This document shows positions 17,718 to 26,050 of a stretch of DNA of 64,000 bases, one piece after another. Made by a program: the position numbers and the translations under genes. Every line of letters begins with the position of its first letter. The stretch's first letter is position 1. The notes under the pieces are model-generated. The model saw only the letters and a program-made list of their open reading frames with translations. It did not search any database and was not told where the DNA came from. This DNA comes from Mucilaginibacter pineti (lineage in GTDB: Bacteria > Bacteroidota > Bacteroidia > Sphingobacteriales > Sphingobacteriaceae), in NCBI RefSeq assembly GCF_900101875.1, contig NZ_FNAI01000016.1, forward strand, positions 84,317-148,316, in the 5' to 3' direction.

Positions 17718-17966
17718 ATGCTTTTAATTCGTTTCCTGCTCATATCAGTTTGTGTTTTATACATCATCCGCAGTTTGATGCGGTATTTGATACCTATGCT
17801 GTTTCAAAGTGTGGTAAATAAAGCCCAGCAACAGGCACACCAACAAAATACCCGTCAGCAAAAAAGACCCGAAGGTGCCGTTAAGGTAGATTACATTCCC
17901 GAAGGTAAAAGAAGCACCGTGCCCGATTCTGAAGGTGAATTTGTTGATTATGAAGAAGTAAAATAA
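17718..17966 (+). CDS. DUF4834 family small membrane protein
   Basis: 82 residues: one N-terminal membrane span (LLIRFLLISVCVLYIIRSLM), then a hydrophilic tail rich in Q and charged residues ending in GEFVDYEEVK. Length, topology and the tail motif fit DUF4834, a Bacteroidota family of unknown function. Three bases separate it from the next small membrane gene, so the two are an operon. Confidence 0.75.
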   Translation: MLLIRFLLISVCVLYIIRSLMRYLIPMLFQSVVNKAQQQAHQQNTRQQKRPEGAVKVDYIPEGKRSTVPDSEGEFVDYEEVK

Positions 17967-17969
17967 TTT

Positions 17970-18266
17970 ATGGTACCAGGCGGAATTTTTAAAAGAAGAC
18001 CAAACCACAACAATACCCCCGAGTCTATAACACTCATTATTGCCAACTTTATAGTATTTATTGTTGCAATGCAGCTTTTTGCCAATTGTACCAAAATCAA
18101 TACCTTTTTTTGGGTGGTATTGGGGGCACTGGGCGTTTATAACTTTTTCTCCATTCGTAAATACCGCGAAGATTACGGAAAGCCGCAGGTTATAGCCTAC
18201 ATAGTGAGCCTAATAGCCCTTATATTACTGTTTGTTTTGCTGCGCAGCCGCCCGCAAAGCTGCTAA
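17970..18266 (+). CDS. Small membrane protein, unknown
   Basis: 98 residues with three hydrophobic segments (about residues 20-40, 45-60 and 73-92) joined by short basic loops (FSIRKYREDYGKPQ). I recognise no family. It starts three bases after the DUF4834 stop, which implies co-translation, and precedes the YfhO-like gene. The spans and the conserved-looking pairing with DUF4834 support it as a real gene. Confidence 0.65.
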   Translation: MVPGGIFKRRPNHNNTPESITLIIANFIVFIVAMQLFANCTKINTFFWVVLGALGVYNFFSIRKYREDYGKPQVIAYIVSLIALILLFVLLRSRPQSC

Positions 18267-18400
18267 TTGAAAACGCCCTATTGTGAACTTTAACTCTCGA
18301 AACATCGATAGTTTTCTTCATTATACACATTCCAAATCCCCTATTGGACATTTAACCGCCGCAAATCGTTAACTTAACACTTAATTCTCATTCAAATTTC

Positions 18401-18408
18401 TATTTTTG
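18401..18408 (+). promoter_or_regulatory. -7 element ahead of the YfhO-like gene
   Basis: TATTTTTG fits TAnnTTTG and stands 34 bases before the ATG at 18443. The -33 element is not clear. Confidence 0.4.
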
Positions 18409-18442
18409 AGGATTATAATATTATCCATTTCAAAAAACTTAA

Positions 18443-20929
18443 ATGAATAACTGGTTCAAGCGTAATAGTGTTCACCTCATTATTGTAGCAATTTTAATCG
18501 TCATTTCCTTTGCTTATTTTTTTACTCCAATAATCCAGGGAAAAGTGTTGATGCAGAGCGACGTGCTACAGGCGCAGTCAATGCAAAAAGAGATCAATGA
18601 TGTTAAAGCGGCAACAGGTCATGCCCCATTATGGACTAATCAGATGTTTGGCGGTATGCCGGCTTACCAGATCTGGGCGTCATTTCCATCAAACATCGCA
18701 TCACATGTTATTGATATCCTGAAAGCGGTATTCCCTAATCCGGTTGATACCGTGTTGCTATACCTTTTAGGAGGCTATCTATTATTCAGCGTTTTACGCC
18801 TTTCGCCATGGCTTGCCGCGGCGGGTGCTATTGCCCTGGCTTTTACATCCTATAACTTTATTTACATTACGGCCGGCCACGCCAACCAGGCCTATGCTAT
18901 AGCGTTCTTCGCGCCGATACTTGCGGGTATAATTTTAACCCTTCGTGGTAAATACCTGCTGGGTGCATCCATAACGGGCCTGTTTTTAGCCATGGAGATT
19001 CGCAGCAACCACGTACAAATGACGTATTACCTGCTGCTTTGCATAGCTATATTATTGATCATCGAGCTTTACCACGCTATTAAAGACAAACAAGCCAAAC
19101 CTTTCCTTAAATCTATGGCGTACCTGCTTGCAGGTGTTGTACTGGCTATAGCAGTAAATGCAAGTGTTTTATGGACAACCTATGAGTACAGCCAATACAC
19201 TATCAGGGGCAAGGCTAATTTAACTACCAAAGGTACAACCGGACCAACTCATGGTTTGGATAAGGACTATGCTTACACCTGGAGCCAGGGCGTGAGCGAA
19301 TGCCTTACCTTTTTAATACCTAATGCTTACGGCGGCGGTAGCAGCACAGCTGTTGGCGATGATTCAAAAGCTGTAAAAACCCTTGTTGATGCAGGTGTTG
19401 ACCCGGCGCAGGCACATGGCTTTGTATCCCAGTCGTTATATTACGGTAATAAATCGGTCACATTTGGCCCATGGTATTTCGGTGCCGCGGTATTCTTCCT
19501 GTTTGTATTAGGATTACTGATAGTTAAAAACCGCATCAAATGGTGGTTATTAAGCGCGGTGCTATTGAGTATGTTCTTATCCTTCGGTAAAAACCTACCC
19601 TTCATTTCCGACTTTTTCTTCAACTATGTACCCATGTACAATAAATTCAGGACGGTTGAATCAACATTGGTAATAGCGGCATTGTGCTTCCCTATACTGG
19701 CTTTATTGGCCATTAATGAGGTAATAACCAATACAGATAAAGCGCTGATCTTTAAACGCGCCAAAATAGCTTTCTATATCACAGGCGGTTTGCTGCTTAT
19801 TATGATAGCCGTCCCTGATGTTCTTTTAAGCTTTAAAGCCGACGATCATTTAGGTTTCATTAACAACCTTACCCAGATGTTTAGAGGCAACAGCGGCCTG
19901 GCCACTACCGTAGCCGCCCAGATAGTTGACGACAGGATAAGCCTTGAGCGTGCCGATGCTATCCGCTCGTTAATTATCGTATTGTTAACAGCAGGTTTGG
20001 TATGGCTGATTATTAAAGATAAGATCAAAGTAAACATTGCCGCGTTGATTTTGGCAGCTATTATACTGTTTGATATGTGGGGCGTTGACAAACGTTACCT
20101 TAAAGATTCAAATTTTGTTGAAAAATCTGAGATGGCGCAGCAATATACCCCGCGCGAGGTAGATCAATTTATCATGAAAGATCCAGACCCCAACTTCAGG
20201 GTGTTTGATATGGCTTCGGGCGATCCTTTTCACGATTCGCATTCATCATATTTTTATAAAACAGTAGGTGGTTTCCACTCGGCCAGGTTAAGGCGTTTTG
20301 ATGAACTGGTAGAAAACCAGTTTACCAAAAGCGTAAACCAGGATGTACTGGACATGCTGAACACCAAATACATCATAACCGCCGATCCTAAAACCGGCAC
20401 CGCCAGCATGAGTGCCAACCAAACCGCGTGCGGTAACGCCTGGTTTGTAAAAAGCGTAAAATTTGCCGACAACGCCGATCAGGAAATGCAGGCTATCAGC
20501 AGCTTTACACCAAAAGATGAGGCTATTGTTGATAAGCAGTACAAAAGCTTTATCAACGACGGCTCAATTGGCAGCGCTACTACAGGCACCATTAAACTGG
20601 TAAATTATGCTCCGGAGCACCTGGTTTATGAAAGCGGTTCAACCTCAGCCCAAATAGCTGTATTCTCTGAAATATACTACGATAAAGGCTGGACGATGCT
20701 TATCGACGGCAAAGAGCAACCTTACTTCCGTGCCGATTACCTGTTACGTGCCGCGCAAATCCCGGTAGGTAACCACAAAATTGAGTTTATCTTCCACCCT
20801 ACATCATACTATGCAGGCGAGAAGATCTCTTTAGCAGGTTCCATACTTTTAGTACTTGCACTTGGCGGCGCGTTATACAACGAAACCAAAAAGAAACAAG
20901 CAGCTAAACCAGCTACTAAAAAAGCATAA
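18443..20929 (+). CDS. YfhO-like multi-spanning membrane protein
   Basis: 828 residues with a dozen or more membrane spans between residues about 12 and 560, then a periplasmic C-terminal domain of about 230 residues and a last span. The early MQSDVLQAQSM, LWTNQMFGGMPAYQIW and ITAGHANQAYA segments match the YfhO family, related to GT-C-type glycosyltransferases; Bacillus YfhO takes part in lipoteichoic acid glycosylation. The Bacteroidota homologues are uncharacterised as far as I know. A lipid-linked sugar transferase role is inferred. A strong hairpin terminator follows. Confidence 0.82.
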   Translation: MNNWFKRNSVHLIIVAILIVISFAYFFTPIIQGKVLMQSDVLQAQSMQKEINDVKAATGHAPLWTNQMFGGMPAYQIWASFPSNIASHVIDILKAVFPNPVDTVLLYLLGGYLLFSVLRLSPWLAAAGAIALAFTSYNFIYITAGHANQAYAIAFFAPILAGIILTLRGKYLLGASITGLFLAMEIRSNHVQMTYYLLLCIAILLIIELYHAIKDKQAKPFLKSMAYLLAGVVLAIAVNASVLWTTYEYSQYTIRGKANLTTKGTTGPTHGLDKDYAYTWSQGVSECLTFLIPNAYGGGSSTAVGDDSKAVKTLVDAGVDPAQAHGFVSQSLYYGNKSVTFGPWYFGAAVFFLFVLGLLIVKNRIKWWLLSAVLLSMFLSFGKNLPFISDFFFNYVPMYNKFRTVESTLVIAALCFPILALLAINEVITNTDKALIFKRAKIAFYITGGLLLIMIAVPDVLLSFKADDHLGFINNLTQMFRGNSGLATTVAAQIVDDRISLERADAIRSLIIVLLTAGLVWLIIKDKIKVNIAALILAAIILFDMWGVDKRYLKDSNFVEKSEMAQQYTPREVDQFIMKDPDPNFRVFDMASGDPFHDSHSSYFYKTVGGFHSARLRRFDELVENQFTKSVNQDVLDMLNTKYIITADPKTGTASMSANQTACGNAWFVKSVKFADNADQEMQAISSFTPKDEAIVDKQYKSFINDGSIGSATTGTIKLVNYAPEHLVYESGSTSAQIAVFSEIYYDKGWTMLIDGKEQPYFRADYLLRAAQIPVGNHKIEFIFHPTSYYAGEKISLAGSILLVLALGGALYNETKKKQAAKPATKKA

Positions 20930-20952
20930 AAGCTTAATAAGTTTCAAAATGC

Positions 20953-20990
20953 AAAAGAGCGATGGATTAATAAACTCATCGCTCTTTTTT
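20953..20990 (+). terminator. Terminator of the YfhO-like gene
   Basis: A perfect 12-bp stem (AAAAGAGCGATG with CATCGCTCTTTT) encloses a 12-base loop. The T run at 20985-20990 completes a factor-independent terminator 24 bases after the stop. Confidence 0.9.
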
Positions 20991-21023
20991 ATGTATTTGT
21001 ATTCCACTGGATGAGCTATCTCA

Positions 21024-21053
21024 TTTTGTGTATTTTTATGTATTTTTGTGTAT
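21024..21053 (+). promoter_or_regulatory. Promoter/operator region of the toxin-antitoxin pair
   Basis: TATTTTTG at 21041-21048 fits the -7 element and ends three bases before the antitoxin ATG. TTTTGTGTAT occurs twice, at 21024-21033 and 21044-21053, 20 bases apart, which would suit binding of an autoregulatory antitoxin. Inference only. Confidence 0.35.
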
Positions 21054-21249
21054 GGAAACGCTAATTGTACAACCAAAAACTAAAGAACAATTAACTGCTT
21101 TAAAGGCTTTTATTAAAGCTATGAAAATTGATTTCAAATCTGAAAAAAGCCCATACGATCCTGCCTTTGTTGAGAAAATAAACCAGGGAAGAAAAGATAT
21201 TAAAAATGGAAAAGGTGTTAAAATAGACACTAAAGATCTATGGAAATAA
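21052..21249 (+). CDS. Antitoxin of a YoeB-type module (DUF2683-like)
   Basis: 65 residues from the ATG at 21052; an ATG eight codons upstream falls inside the promoter-like repeat. The sequence METLIVQPKTKEQLTALKAF, then a basic linker and a C-terminal FVEKINQGRKDIKNGKGVKI...DLW, is that of the small Bacteroidota antitoxins found before Txe/YoeB toxins. The C-terminal half is the part that would wrap the toxin. Its last codons overlap the start of the toxin frame by ten bases, the usual coupling. The antitoxin itself appears intact. Confidence 0.75.
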   Translation: METLIVQPKTKEQLTALKAFIKAMKIDFKSEKSPYDPAFVEKINQGRKDIKNGKGVKIDTKDLWK

Positions 21250-21514
21250 TCTTTAGCCCAAGGGCTTTTGAAGATTTAAAATATTGGAAGAAACTGGCAA
21301 TAAAGCTATCCAAAAGAAAATAGAGCAACTCCTTGATGCAATAGTAGTTAATCCCTACGAGGGAATTGGTAAACCAGAACCGCTAAAACATAATCTTTCA
21401 GGAGCGTGGTCACGCAGAATCACCTCGGAACATCGATTGGTATATGAAATAAATGAAAATAATGAGATTATTGTTCTCGATGTGCTTTCGCTAAAAGGCC
21501 ACTATTCTAAATAG
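21240..21514 (+). pseudogene. Txe/YoeB-type toxin, frameshifted
   Basis: From the ATG at 21240 the frame reads MEIIFSPRAFEDLKYWKK, a typical YoeB start, but then runs into a TAG at 21321-21323. The rest of the toxin (TGNKAIQKKIEQLLDAI to WSRRITSEHRLVYEI and the C-terminal KGHYSK) continues in the -1 frame to 21514. One base missing from the AAGAAACTGG run near 21288-21293 explains the break. YoeB is a ribosome-dependent mRNA endonuclease of about 85-90 residues whose Arg/His/Tyr end is preserved here. No slippery heptamer suitable for frameshifting is present, so I read it as a broken toxin or a base-calling error. Confidence 0.8.
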
Positions 21515-21518
21515 CCCC

Positions 21519-22271
21519 CTAATCATTTGTCCGTCTATTTTTCAACCAATACCAGCCCAGGTTAAACGCTATCACAAAATGGTTTAATACAGTTGGCACT
21601 AAGCCGTAATAGCGTTTCATGATATCAAAACGTTCCTTCAGGCTTTGGCGATGCTTTGCTTTAGACATCCCCCCTACCAGGTATTTAGCCACGTAGCGGT
21701 TTACATTAACTATAGTTTTTGCCTTTTTCGCGGCGCGGATAATCCAGTCGATATCAGCGCTTAACTGATATTTTCTATCGTAAGGTTCTGCAAGCGTTCG
21801 TTTCACATAGATGGCCTGGTGGCTGATACTCATACCATATTTAAAGTCCCTCCATATAAAGTTGGCCGGCGCCTTGTGCCTGCGCTGGCCAAGGCTTTCA
21901 CCTTTGTCGCTTATCATTTCGGTTTCGCCGTAATAAATATCGGCATCATTGGCCGACGCAAAAACGGCGGCTACTGTACCGGCATAATAAAACTCATCGC
22001 CGGAGTTCATGAACATTACATAATCACCGGCGGCCGCTGCAAGTCCCTTATTCATAGCATCATAAATACCATTATCTTTCTCGCTGATAAGCTTACTGAT
22101 CCCGCTGTCGTATTTATGTATAATATCCAGTGTACCGTCGTTAGAGAGGCCATCTACCACAATATATTCAATATTAGCATATGTTTGCCCTAAAACCGAT
22201 AGCATGGTACGTTCAATATCACGTACATTATTATATACAATGGTAATAACACTAAGCTTTGGATTAAACAT
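21519..22271 (-). CDS. Glycosyltransferase family 2
   Basis: 250 residues with a GT-A fold: LSVITIVYNN at the N-terminus, VDGLSNDGT, the KDNGIYDAMNKGL segment and the NSGDE motif (about residue 95) in place of DxD. These match family 2 enzymes of the WcaA type that add sugars to lipid-linked or surface polysaccharides from nucleotide sugars, at the cytoplasmic face. The gene overlaps the upstream glycosyltransferase by 8 bases. It ends 5 bases from the convergent toxin remnant. Confidence 0.9.
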   Translation of the reverse strand: MFNPKLSVITIVYNNVRDIERTMLSVLGQTYANIEYIVVDGLSNDGTLDIIHKYDSGISKLISEKDNGIYDAMNKGLAAAAGDYVMFMNSGDEFYYAGTVAAVFASANDADIYYGETEMISDKGESLGQRRHKAPANFIWRDFKYGMSISHQAIYVKRTLAEPYDRKYQLSADIDWIIRAAKKAKTIVNVNRYVAKYLVGGMSKAKHRQSLKERFDIMKRYYGLVPTVLNHFVIAFNLGWYWLKNRRTND

Positions 22272-23556
22272 TGATACTCTCCTTCTTAGGTTTCATTAGC
22301 AGGCTTTGGTATAGTTCGATATGCTTTTTCCCTATAACCTCCTCCGAAAAAACGTCTATAACCGTTTGGCGGGCCTGTTTTTGCAATTGTTGCCTGTCGG
22401 GATGTTTTATCACCCACTCCATACCTTCAGCAAAGCTCTCTGCCGAACGATAGGTAGCCAGATAGCCATTGTATCCATGCTTAACCATATCGGGAATACC
22501 ACCCGTGGTAAAGGCAATTACAGGGGTGCCGCAGCTAAGACTTTCCATTACCGTATAAGGCAGGTTATCTTCCAGCGAGGGGATCAGAAAAGCGTCGGCG
22601 GCAGCGTAGTGCATGGCCAGTTTTTCATCGTTATTAATGGTACCCAGGAAGGTGGTTTTAAAAGGAAAATCGGGCACGTCTTCGTCGTTTTTATTGCCGA
22701 AAATGACCAATTCTATGTCGTCAGCATCCGTCAGCAGGGCGTCAGCAAGCAAAGCCATACTGTCAAGCAGGTATTGAGTGCCTTTATGCAGGTCTTTACG
22801 CGATGGCATAAAGCCGCTCAGGAAAATAAATTTATCCGTTGGCAACCCGGACTGTTGTTTAGCCAGTTGTTTATCGGTGGGTTTAAAAATATCTGTTTCT
22901 AAAGTGTTAGGGATATGATGCACCGCCTTGCCCTGCATCAAACTGCTGGCGTTAACCGAAGTCTGCATCCAGGTGCTGGGTGCGGCAATGGCAAAATTCA
23001 ATACCTCGTAAGCCTTATGTTTTTGCTGCCAGATGCGGTGCGAAATATCATCAGCAGCAGCATTGATGAGCAGCGGACAGTTACCGCATGCGCGCTTGAA
23101 ATGATCGCAAGTGTAGCGTACGTGGCAGCCGCCGGTAAAGGCATTGCTATCATGAAAAGTCCACACCACGGGTTTCCCGAGTTGGGCAATTTCGGCAAGA
23201 TGTTTAGGGTCCAGAAAACCGTGATTGATCCAGTGCAGGTGGATGATATCGGCAGCCTTAACATCGGGATGGTTAATAACCGACCTGCCGAACCATGCAA
23301 ATGAAAACGGTGTTTTCATTAAAGGTTTTAAAAAACGTTTGGCCAGTATCCGCTCCAATATTATTGTAAACGCGGTGTATGATTTTTGGAGTTTATTTTT
23401 GTTAAAAGTACCTATTTGCGGATTTTTCCCAAACTTATAGTGCACCACTATTTTTGAATCGACACCCTGACTTATCAACGCCCGATTAAGGCGCATACAG
23501 CCCCTGCCGGCCCCGCCATTGCCATCATAAGTATTCAGGTGCACTACTTTTAACAT
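22264..23556 (-). CDS. Glycosyltransferase family 4
   Basis: 430 residues of a GT-B enzyme. The N-terminal NTYDGNGGAGRGCMRL glycine-rich loop, WTFHDSNAFTGGCHVRYTC in the middle, and the C-terminal EDNLPYTVMESLSCGTPVIA with the E-x7-E pair that binds the nucleotide sugar are all clear. WcaC-like glycosyltransferases with this layout act in colanic acid-type polysaccharide synthesis. Specificity is unknown. A TAnnTTTG-type octamer (TATTTTTG, 23568-23561) lies just before the ATG. Translationally coupled to the family 2 enzyme that follows. Confidence 0.9.
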   Translation of the reverse strand: MLKVVHLNTYDGNGGAGRGCMRLNRALISQGVDSKIVVHYKFGKNPQIGTFNKNKLQKSYTAFTIILERILAKRFLKPLMKTPFSFAWFGRSVINHPDVKAADIIHLHWINHGFLDPKHLAEIAQLGKPVVWTFHDSNAFTGGCHVRYTCDHFKRACGNCPLLINAAADDISHRIWQQKHKAYEVLNFAIAAPSTWMQTSVNASSLMQGKAVHHIPNTLETDIFKPTDKQLAKQQSGLPTDKFIFLSGFMPSRKDLHKGTQYLLDSMALLADALLTDADDIELVIFGNKNDEDVPDFPFKTTFLGTINNDEKLAMHYAAADAFLIPSLEDNLPYTVMESLSCGTPVIAFTTGGIPDMVKHGYNGYLATYRSAESFAEGMEWVIKHPDRQQLQKQARQTVIDVFSEEVIGKKHIELYQSLLMKPKKESINV

Positions 23557-23645
23557 GCTTCAAAAATACATTATTCATTTAAACCTATATATTTATAGTG
23601 CAGGAATGCGCAAATTAAAATAACTAACCTGTTACACCATAAATA

Positions 23646-24128
23646 ATGAACGGCATATATAAAATCGAACAAGAAAAAATAAAACAGGTAGCGCTACGGG
23701 CTATAAAAAAGGTGATTTTTATTTTGTTGATTGTAATGGTGATAGGTACCATACCTGCTATGCAACTAATGGCAAGAGAAGGAAAACCGGAAAACCATAT
23801 ACCCTCTATGCTGTATTCCTATTTTTTTACTATACCCGTTTTCGGCCTCATATTGTGGCTTGCCTATAAAAACTTGATAAAGCATTTTAGTGGTCCCTTA
23901 CTGGAAATTAACGACAATGGAATTTATAAATGGAACAGTGGCAAAAACCCTAATGTATTTATTAGCTGGGCCGAAATAACAAGCATCGAAGAAAAAAAGC
24001 ATAGCTTACTAATAAAAACTTCAAAAGCAAGCGGCTGGAGTGGTACGGGATTAATAGATATTCCTAAAGAATTGGAAGGATATGAAACAGTAAAAAATAC
24101 AATTAACCTTAAAGCCGGCCGAGCTTAA
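23646..24128 (+). CDS. STM3941-like membrane protein
   Basis: 160 residues with two membrane spans (about 22-40 and 58-75) followed by a domain of about 80 residues with a PH-like strand pattern (GPLLEINDNGIYKWNSG...ISWAEITSIEEKKHSLLIK). The arrangement is that of the STM3941 family, of unknown function. It is the only plus-strand gene between minus-strand glycosyltransferases, only 3 bases from the end of the convergent one, and does not look like part of the sugar pathway. Confidence 0.6.
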   Translation: MNGIYKIEQEKIKQVALRAIKKVIFILLIVMVIGTIPAMQLMAREGKPENHIPSMLYSYFFTIPVFGLILWLAYKNLIKHFSGPLLEINDNGIYKWNSGKNPNVFISWAEITSIEEKKHSLLIKTSKASGWSGTGLIDIPKELEGYETVKNTINLKAGRA

Positions 24129-24131
24129 TCA

Positions 24132-25031
24132 TCAGGCTACCTTTTGCTTTACAAAACGTACCGCACGTTGCCATAGGTTGCCTTTGCGGTGCGCCAGGAA
24201 ATGTTTAATAGCGTTATAGGCCTTTTCGTTTTCGGTAATTATATCAGGAAATTTCTTAACGGGCTGCTGCGAGATATGCACATCGTACATATTTTCGCGG
24301 TTGGAGTGTACCCCGGTACCATCATGCCCTATATTATTGATGAGCGAACGTGCGGGGTTAAGCGTTAAACCGCCTTTTAAAAATATGGAGGCATACCAGC
24401 GGATGGCCCAGGAATTATTTTTCCCGGCCTTAAATTCCTGAATTTGTTTCCAGAAATTCATTTTACCTTCTATGGAAAAACGGAGGATACCCAGCGTATC
24501 AAACCGGGCAATCAGCTTATCAATATCGGGTTCAAAGCTGTTCCAGGCGCGGGCCCAGGTTGCCCAGCCCCAACTGCTGGCGGCCCGGTAAAAAAAGGAT
24601 TCGGGCAGCTCTTTTTCTTTGAGGTTATACATATAGGCACCAATGTGCATCACCTTTTCTTCGGTGGCGTAGCGGGTAAGCGCCTCATTAAAATATTGCA
24701 GGGTGTAGGGCGATGACAGCAAATCGTCCTCAAAAACTATTACTTTGCCATACTCATAAACCAATTGGGTAACACCGCTGATGATGGATTCGGCCAGGCC
24801 GAGATTATGATCGCGCAGGATAACTTTTACGGTTTTAAAGCCCGTGGTTTCTTTTGCTATTTCGCGAACCTCGTTAACTTTTGCCTTATCGGCATCTGTT
24901 TTAGGGGCATCGCAAAAAATATACAGTCGGGATTCATCGGCAAGCGTATTTTTTTGCAAATGAATAATGGTACGGCGCGTATGATCTGGCCGGTTATAAA
25001 CAAATAAGGCAATTGGGGCAAGTTGCTGCAT
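24132..25031 (-). CDS. Glycosyltransferase, GNT-I-like fold
   Basis: 299 residues. IALFVYNRPDHTRRTI at the N-terminus and the VIVFEDDLLSSPYTLQYFNEAL segment (acidic EDD near residue 99) mark the GT-A glycosyltransferases that resemble GNT-I. WGWATWARAW near residue 155 is another hallmark of this bacterial family. Sugar and acceptor are not known. It lies 15 bases downstream of the methyltransferase on the same strand; the two are likely co-transcribed. Confidence 0.8.
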   Translation of the reverse strand: MQQLAPIALFVYNRPDHTRRTIIHLQKNTLADESRLYIFCDAPKTDADKAKVNEVREIAKETTGFKTVKVILRDHNLGLAESIISGVTQLVYEYGKVIVFEDDLLSSPYTLQYFNEALTRYATEEKVMHIGAYMYNLKEKELPESFFYRAASSWGWATWARAWNSFEPDIDKLIARFDTLGILRFSIEGKMNFWKQIQEFKAGKNNSWAIRWYASIFLKGGLTLNPARSLINNIGHDGTGVHSNRENMYDVHISQQPVKKFPDIITENEKAYNAIKHFLAHRKGNLWQRAVRFVKQKVA

Positions 25032-25046
25032 TTATCAGGAAAAAAA

Positions 25047-25820
25047 TCAGAATAACTCGGGTTGCTGGCTGGCTTTTTTACATAGAACGGTGTAAGCGTT
25101 TGCAAATTGTTCGCTCACCTTTTTTCCCATCAATTTACTTAAAGTCTGTTTCACGGTAAACTCGGCCGCTATACGTATATTCTTCAAAAGGCTTTTGGAT
25201 TTCTTTTGATTAACGTACATATTAAACCTGGTTACCTCGGGCTCAATCATTGATGTAAGATCATTTTCTACCTCCAAACCCTCGGTGCTTAGCAGGTAGC
25301 GCAGGGATGTTGGGGTGTATACATTAATGTGGCCGTAAGCCAAAAAATGTTTAATGCGGGTATCAACCCCGGCTTTATAATCTCTCGGTACTTCAATAAC
25401 GCAGCGGTGGGCTACTCTTTTAAGTTCGCGCAGCAGCATACGTTCATGTTCTACATGTTCCAGCACGTGTGAGAGGATGATAAGATCGAAGCTATCATCG
25501 GCAAAGGGTAGTTTATAGCCATCAAACACCTGCACCGATTTAAGATTTTTTATCTCCCGCGATTGGATATATTCCACCCCGCTACCTGAGATCTCTACCG
25601 CATAGTACTCGGGTGCAAAGTTTTTATCAGACAGGTATTTTAAAATACTGCCGTCGCCGGCGCCAACCTCCAGTACATTTTTAAAGGTAAGCCCCTTGCA
25701 TACCTCAATAATATGCTCGGCTTTATACCTGGCCCCCAGCATTCGCCAGGCCTCATCGTGCTTTTGATAAAATTGATCGTATGCGGTTTTAAATTCGCCG
25801 CCTATAATTGATTCCTGCAT
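25047..25820 (-). CDS. Class I SAM-dependent methyltransferase
   Basis: 257 residues. Motif I is VLEVGAGDGS (about residues 50-59); the acidic end of strand 2 is YYAVEISG; motif IV is DLIILSHVLEHVEHERM, with the LxHVLEHV wording of methyltransferase type 11. The C-terminal 60 residues are basic and specific to this branch. In a polysaccharide block such enzymes often methylate a sugar or cap a chain, but small-molecule substrates are equally possible. Confidence 0.85.
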   Translation of the reverse strand: MQESIIGGEFKTAYDQFYQKHDEAWRMLGARYKAEHIIEVCKGLTFKNVLEVGAGDGSILKYLSDKNFAPEYYAVEISGSGVEYIQSREIKNLKSVQVFDGYKLPFADDSFDLIILSHVLEHVEHERMLLRELKRVAHRCVIEVPRDYKAGVDTRIKHFLAYGHINVYTPTSLRYLLSTEGLEVENDLTSMIEPEVTRFNMYVNQKKSKSLLKNIRIAAEFTVKQTLSKLMGKKVSEQFANAYTVLCKKASQQPELF

Positions 25821-25915
25821 TTAATACGAAGGTAAATTTTATTATTTAATTTCTTTAGCGATTAAGTGTTTTGCCTTTGTGAAGAAACGCACCGCTTTTG
25901 ATAGTCACTTCCAAG

Positions 25916-26010
25916 TTCCCCTCTTGAGAGGGGGCGAGAAGGAATTGTGAAATGGCAGGGGTGTGTTCTGCGGCAAGAAACACACCCCTCCGCCCCTCTC
26001 GAGAGGGGAA
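25916..26010. repeat. Snap-back element with TTCCCCTCTYGAGAGGGG arms
   Basis: The arms TTCCCCTCTTGAGAGGGGGC (25916 on) and CGCCCCTCTCGAGAGGGGAA (to 26010) pair with each other, and each is itself nearly palindromic. Inside is a second hairpin, AGGGGTGTGTT with AACACACCCCT. It lies between the methyltransferase and the family 2 enzyme and breaks the block into two transcription units or provides a terminator. Confidence 0.8.
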
Positions 26011-26050
26011 TCGCACAAGGCCCTGGCTTTGATATTCGTCATTCTGTCCG

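Noticed and set aside
21280..21300. Programmed -1 frameshift making a full YoeB
   Set aside because: The zero-frame codons AAG AAA cannot re-pair well one base back (GAA GAA), and no X-XXY-YYZ heptamer or strong downstream structure is seen.
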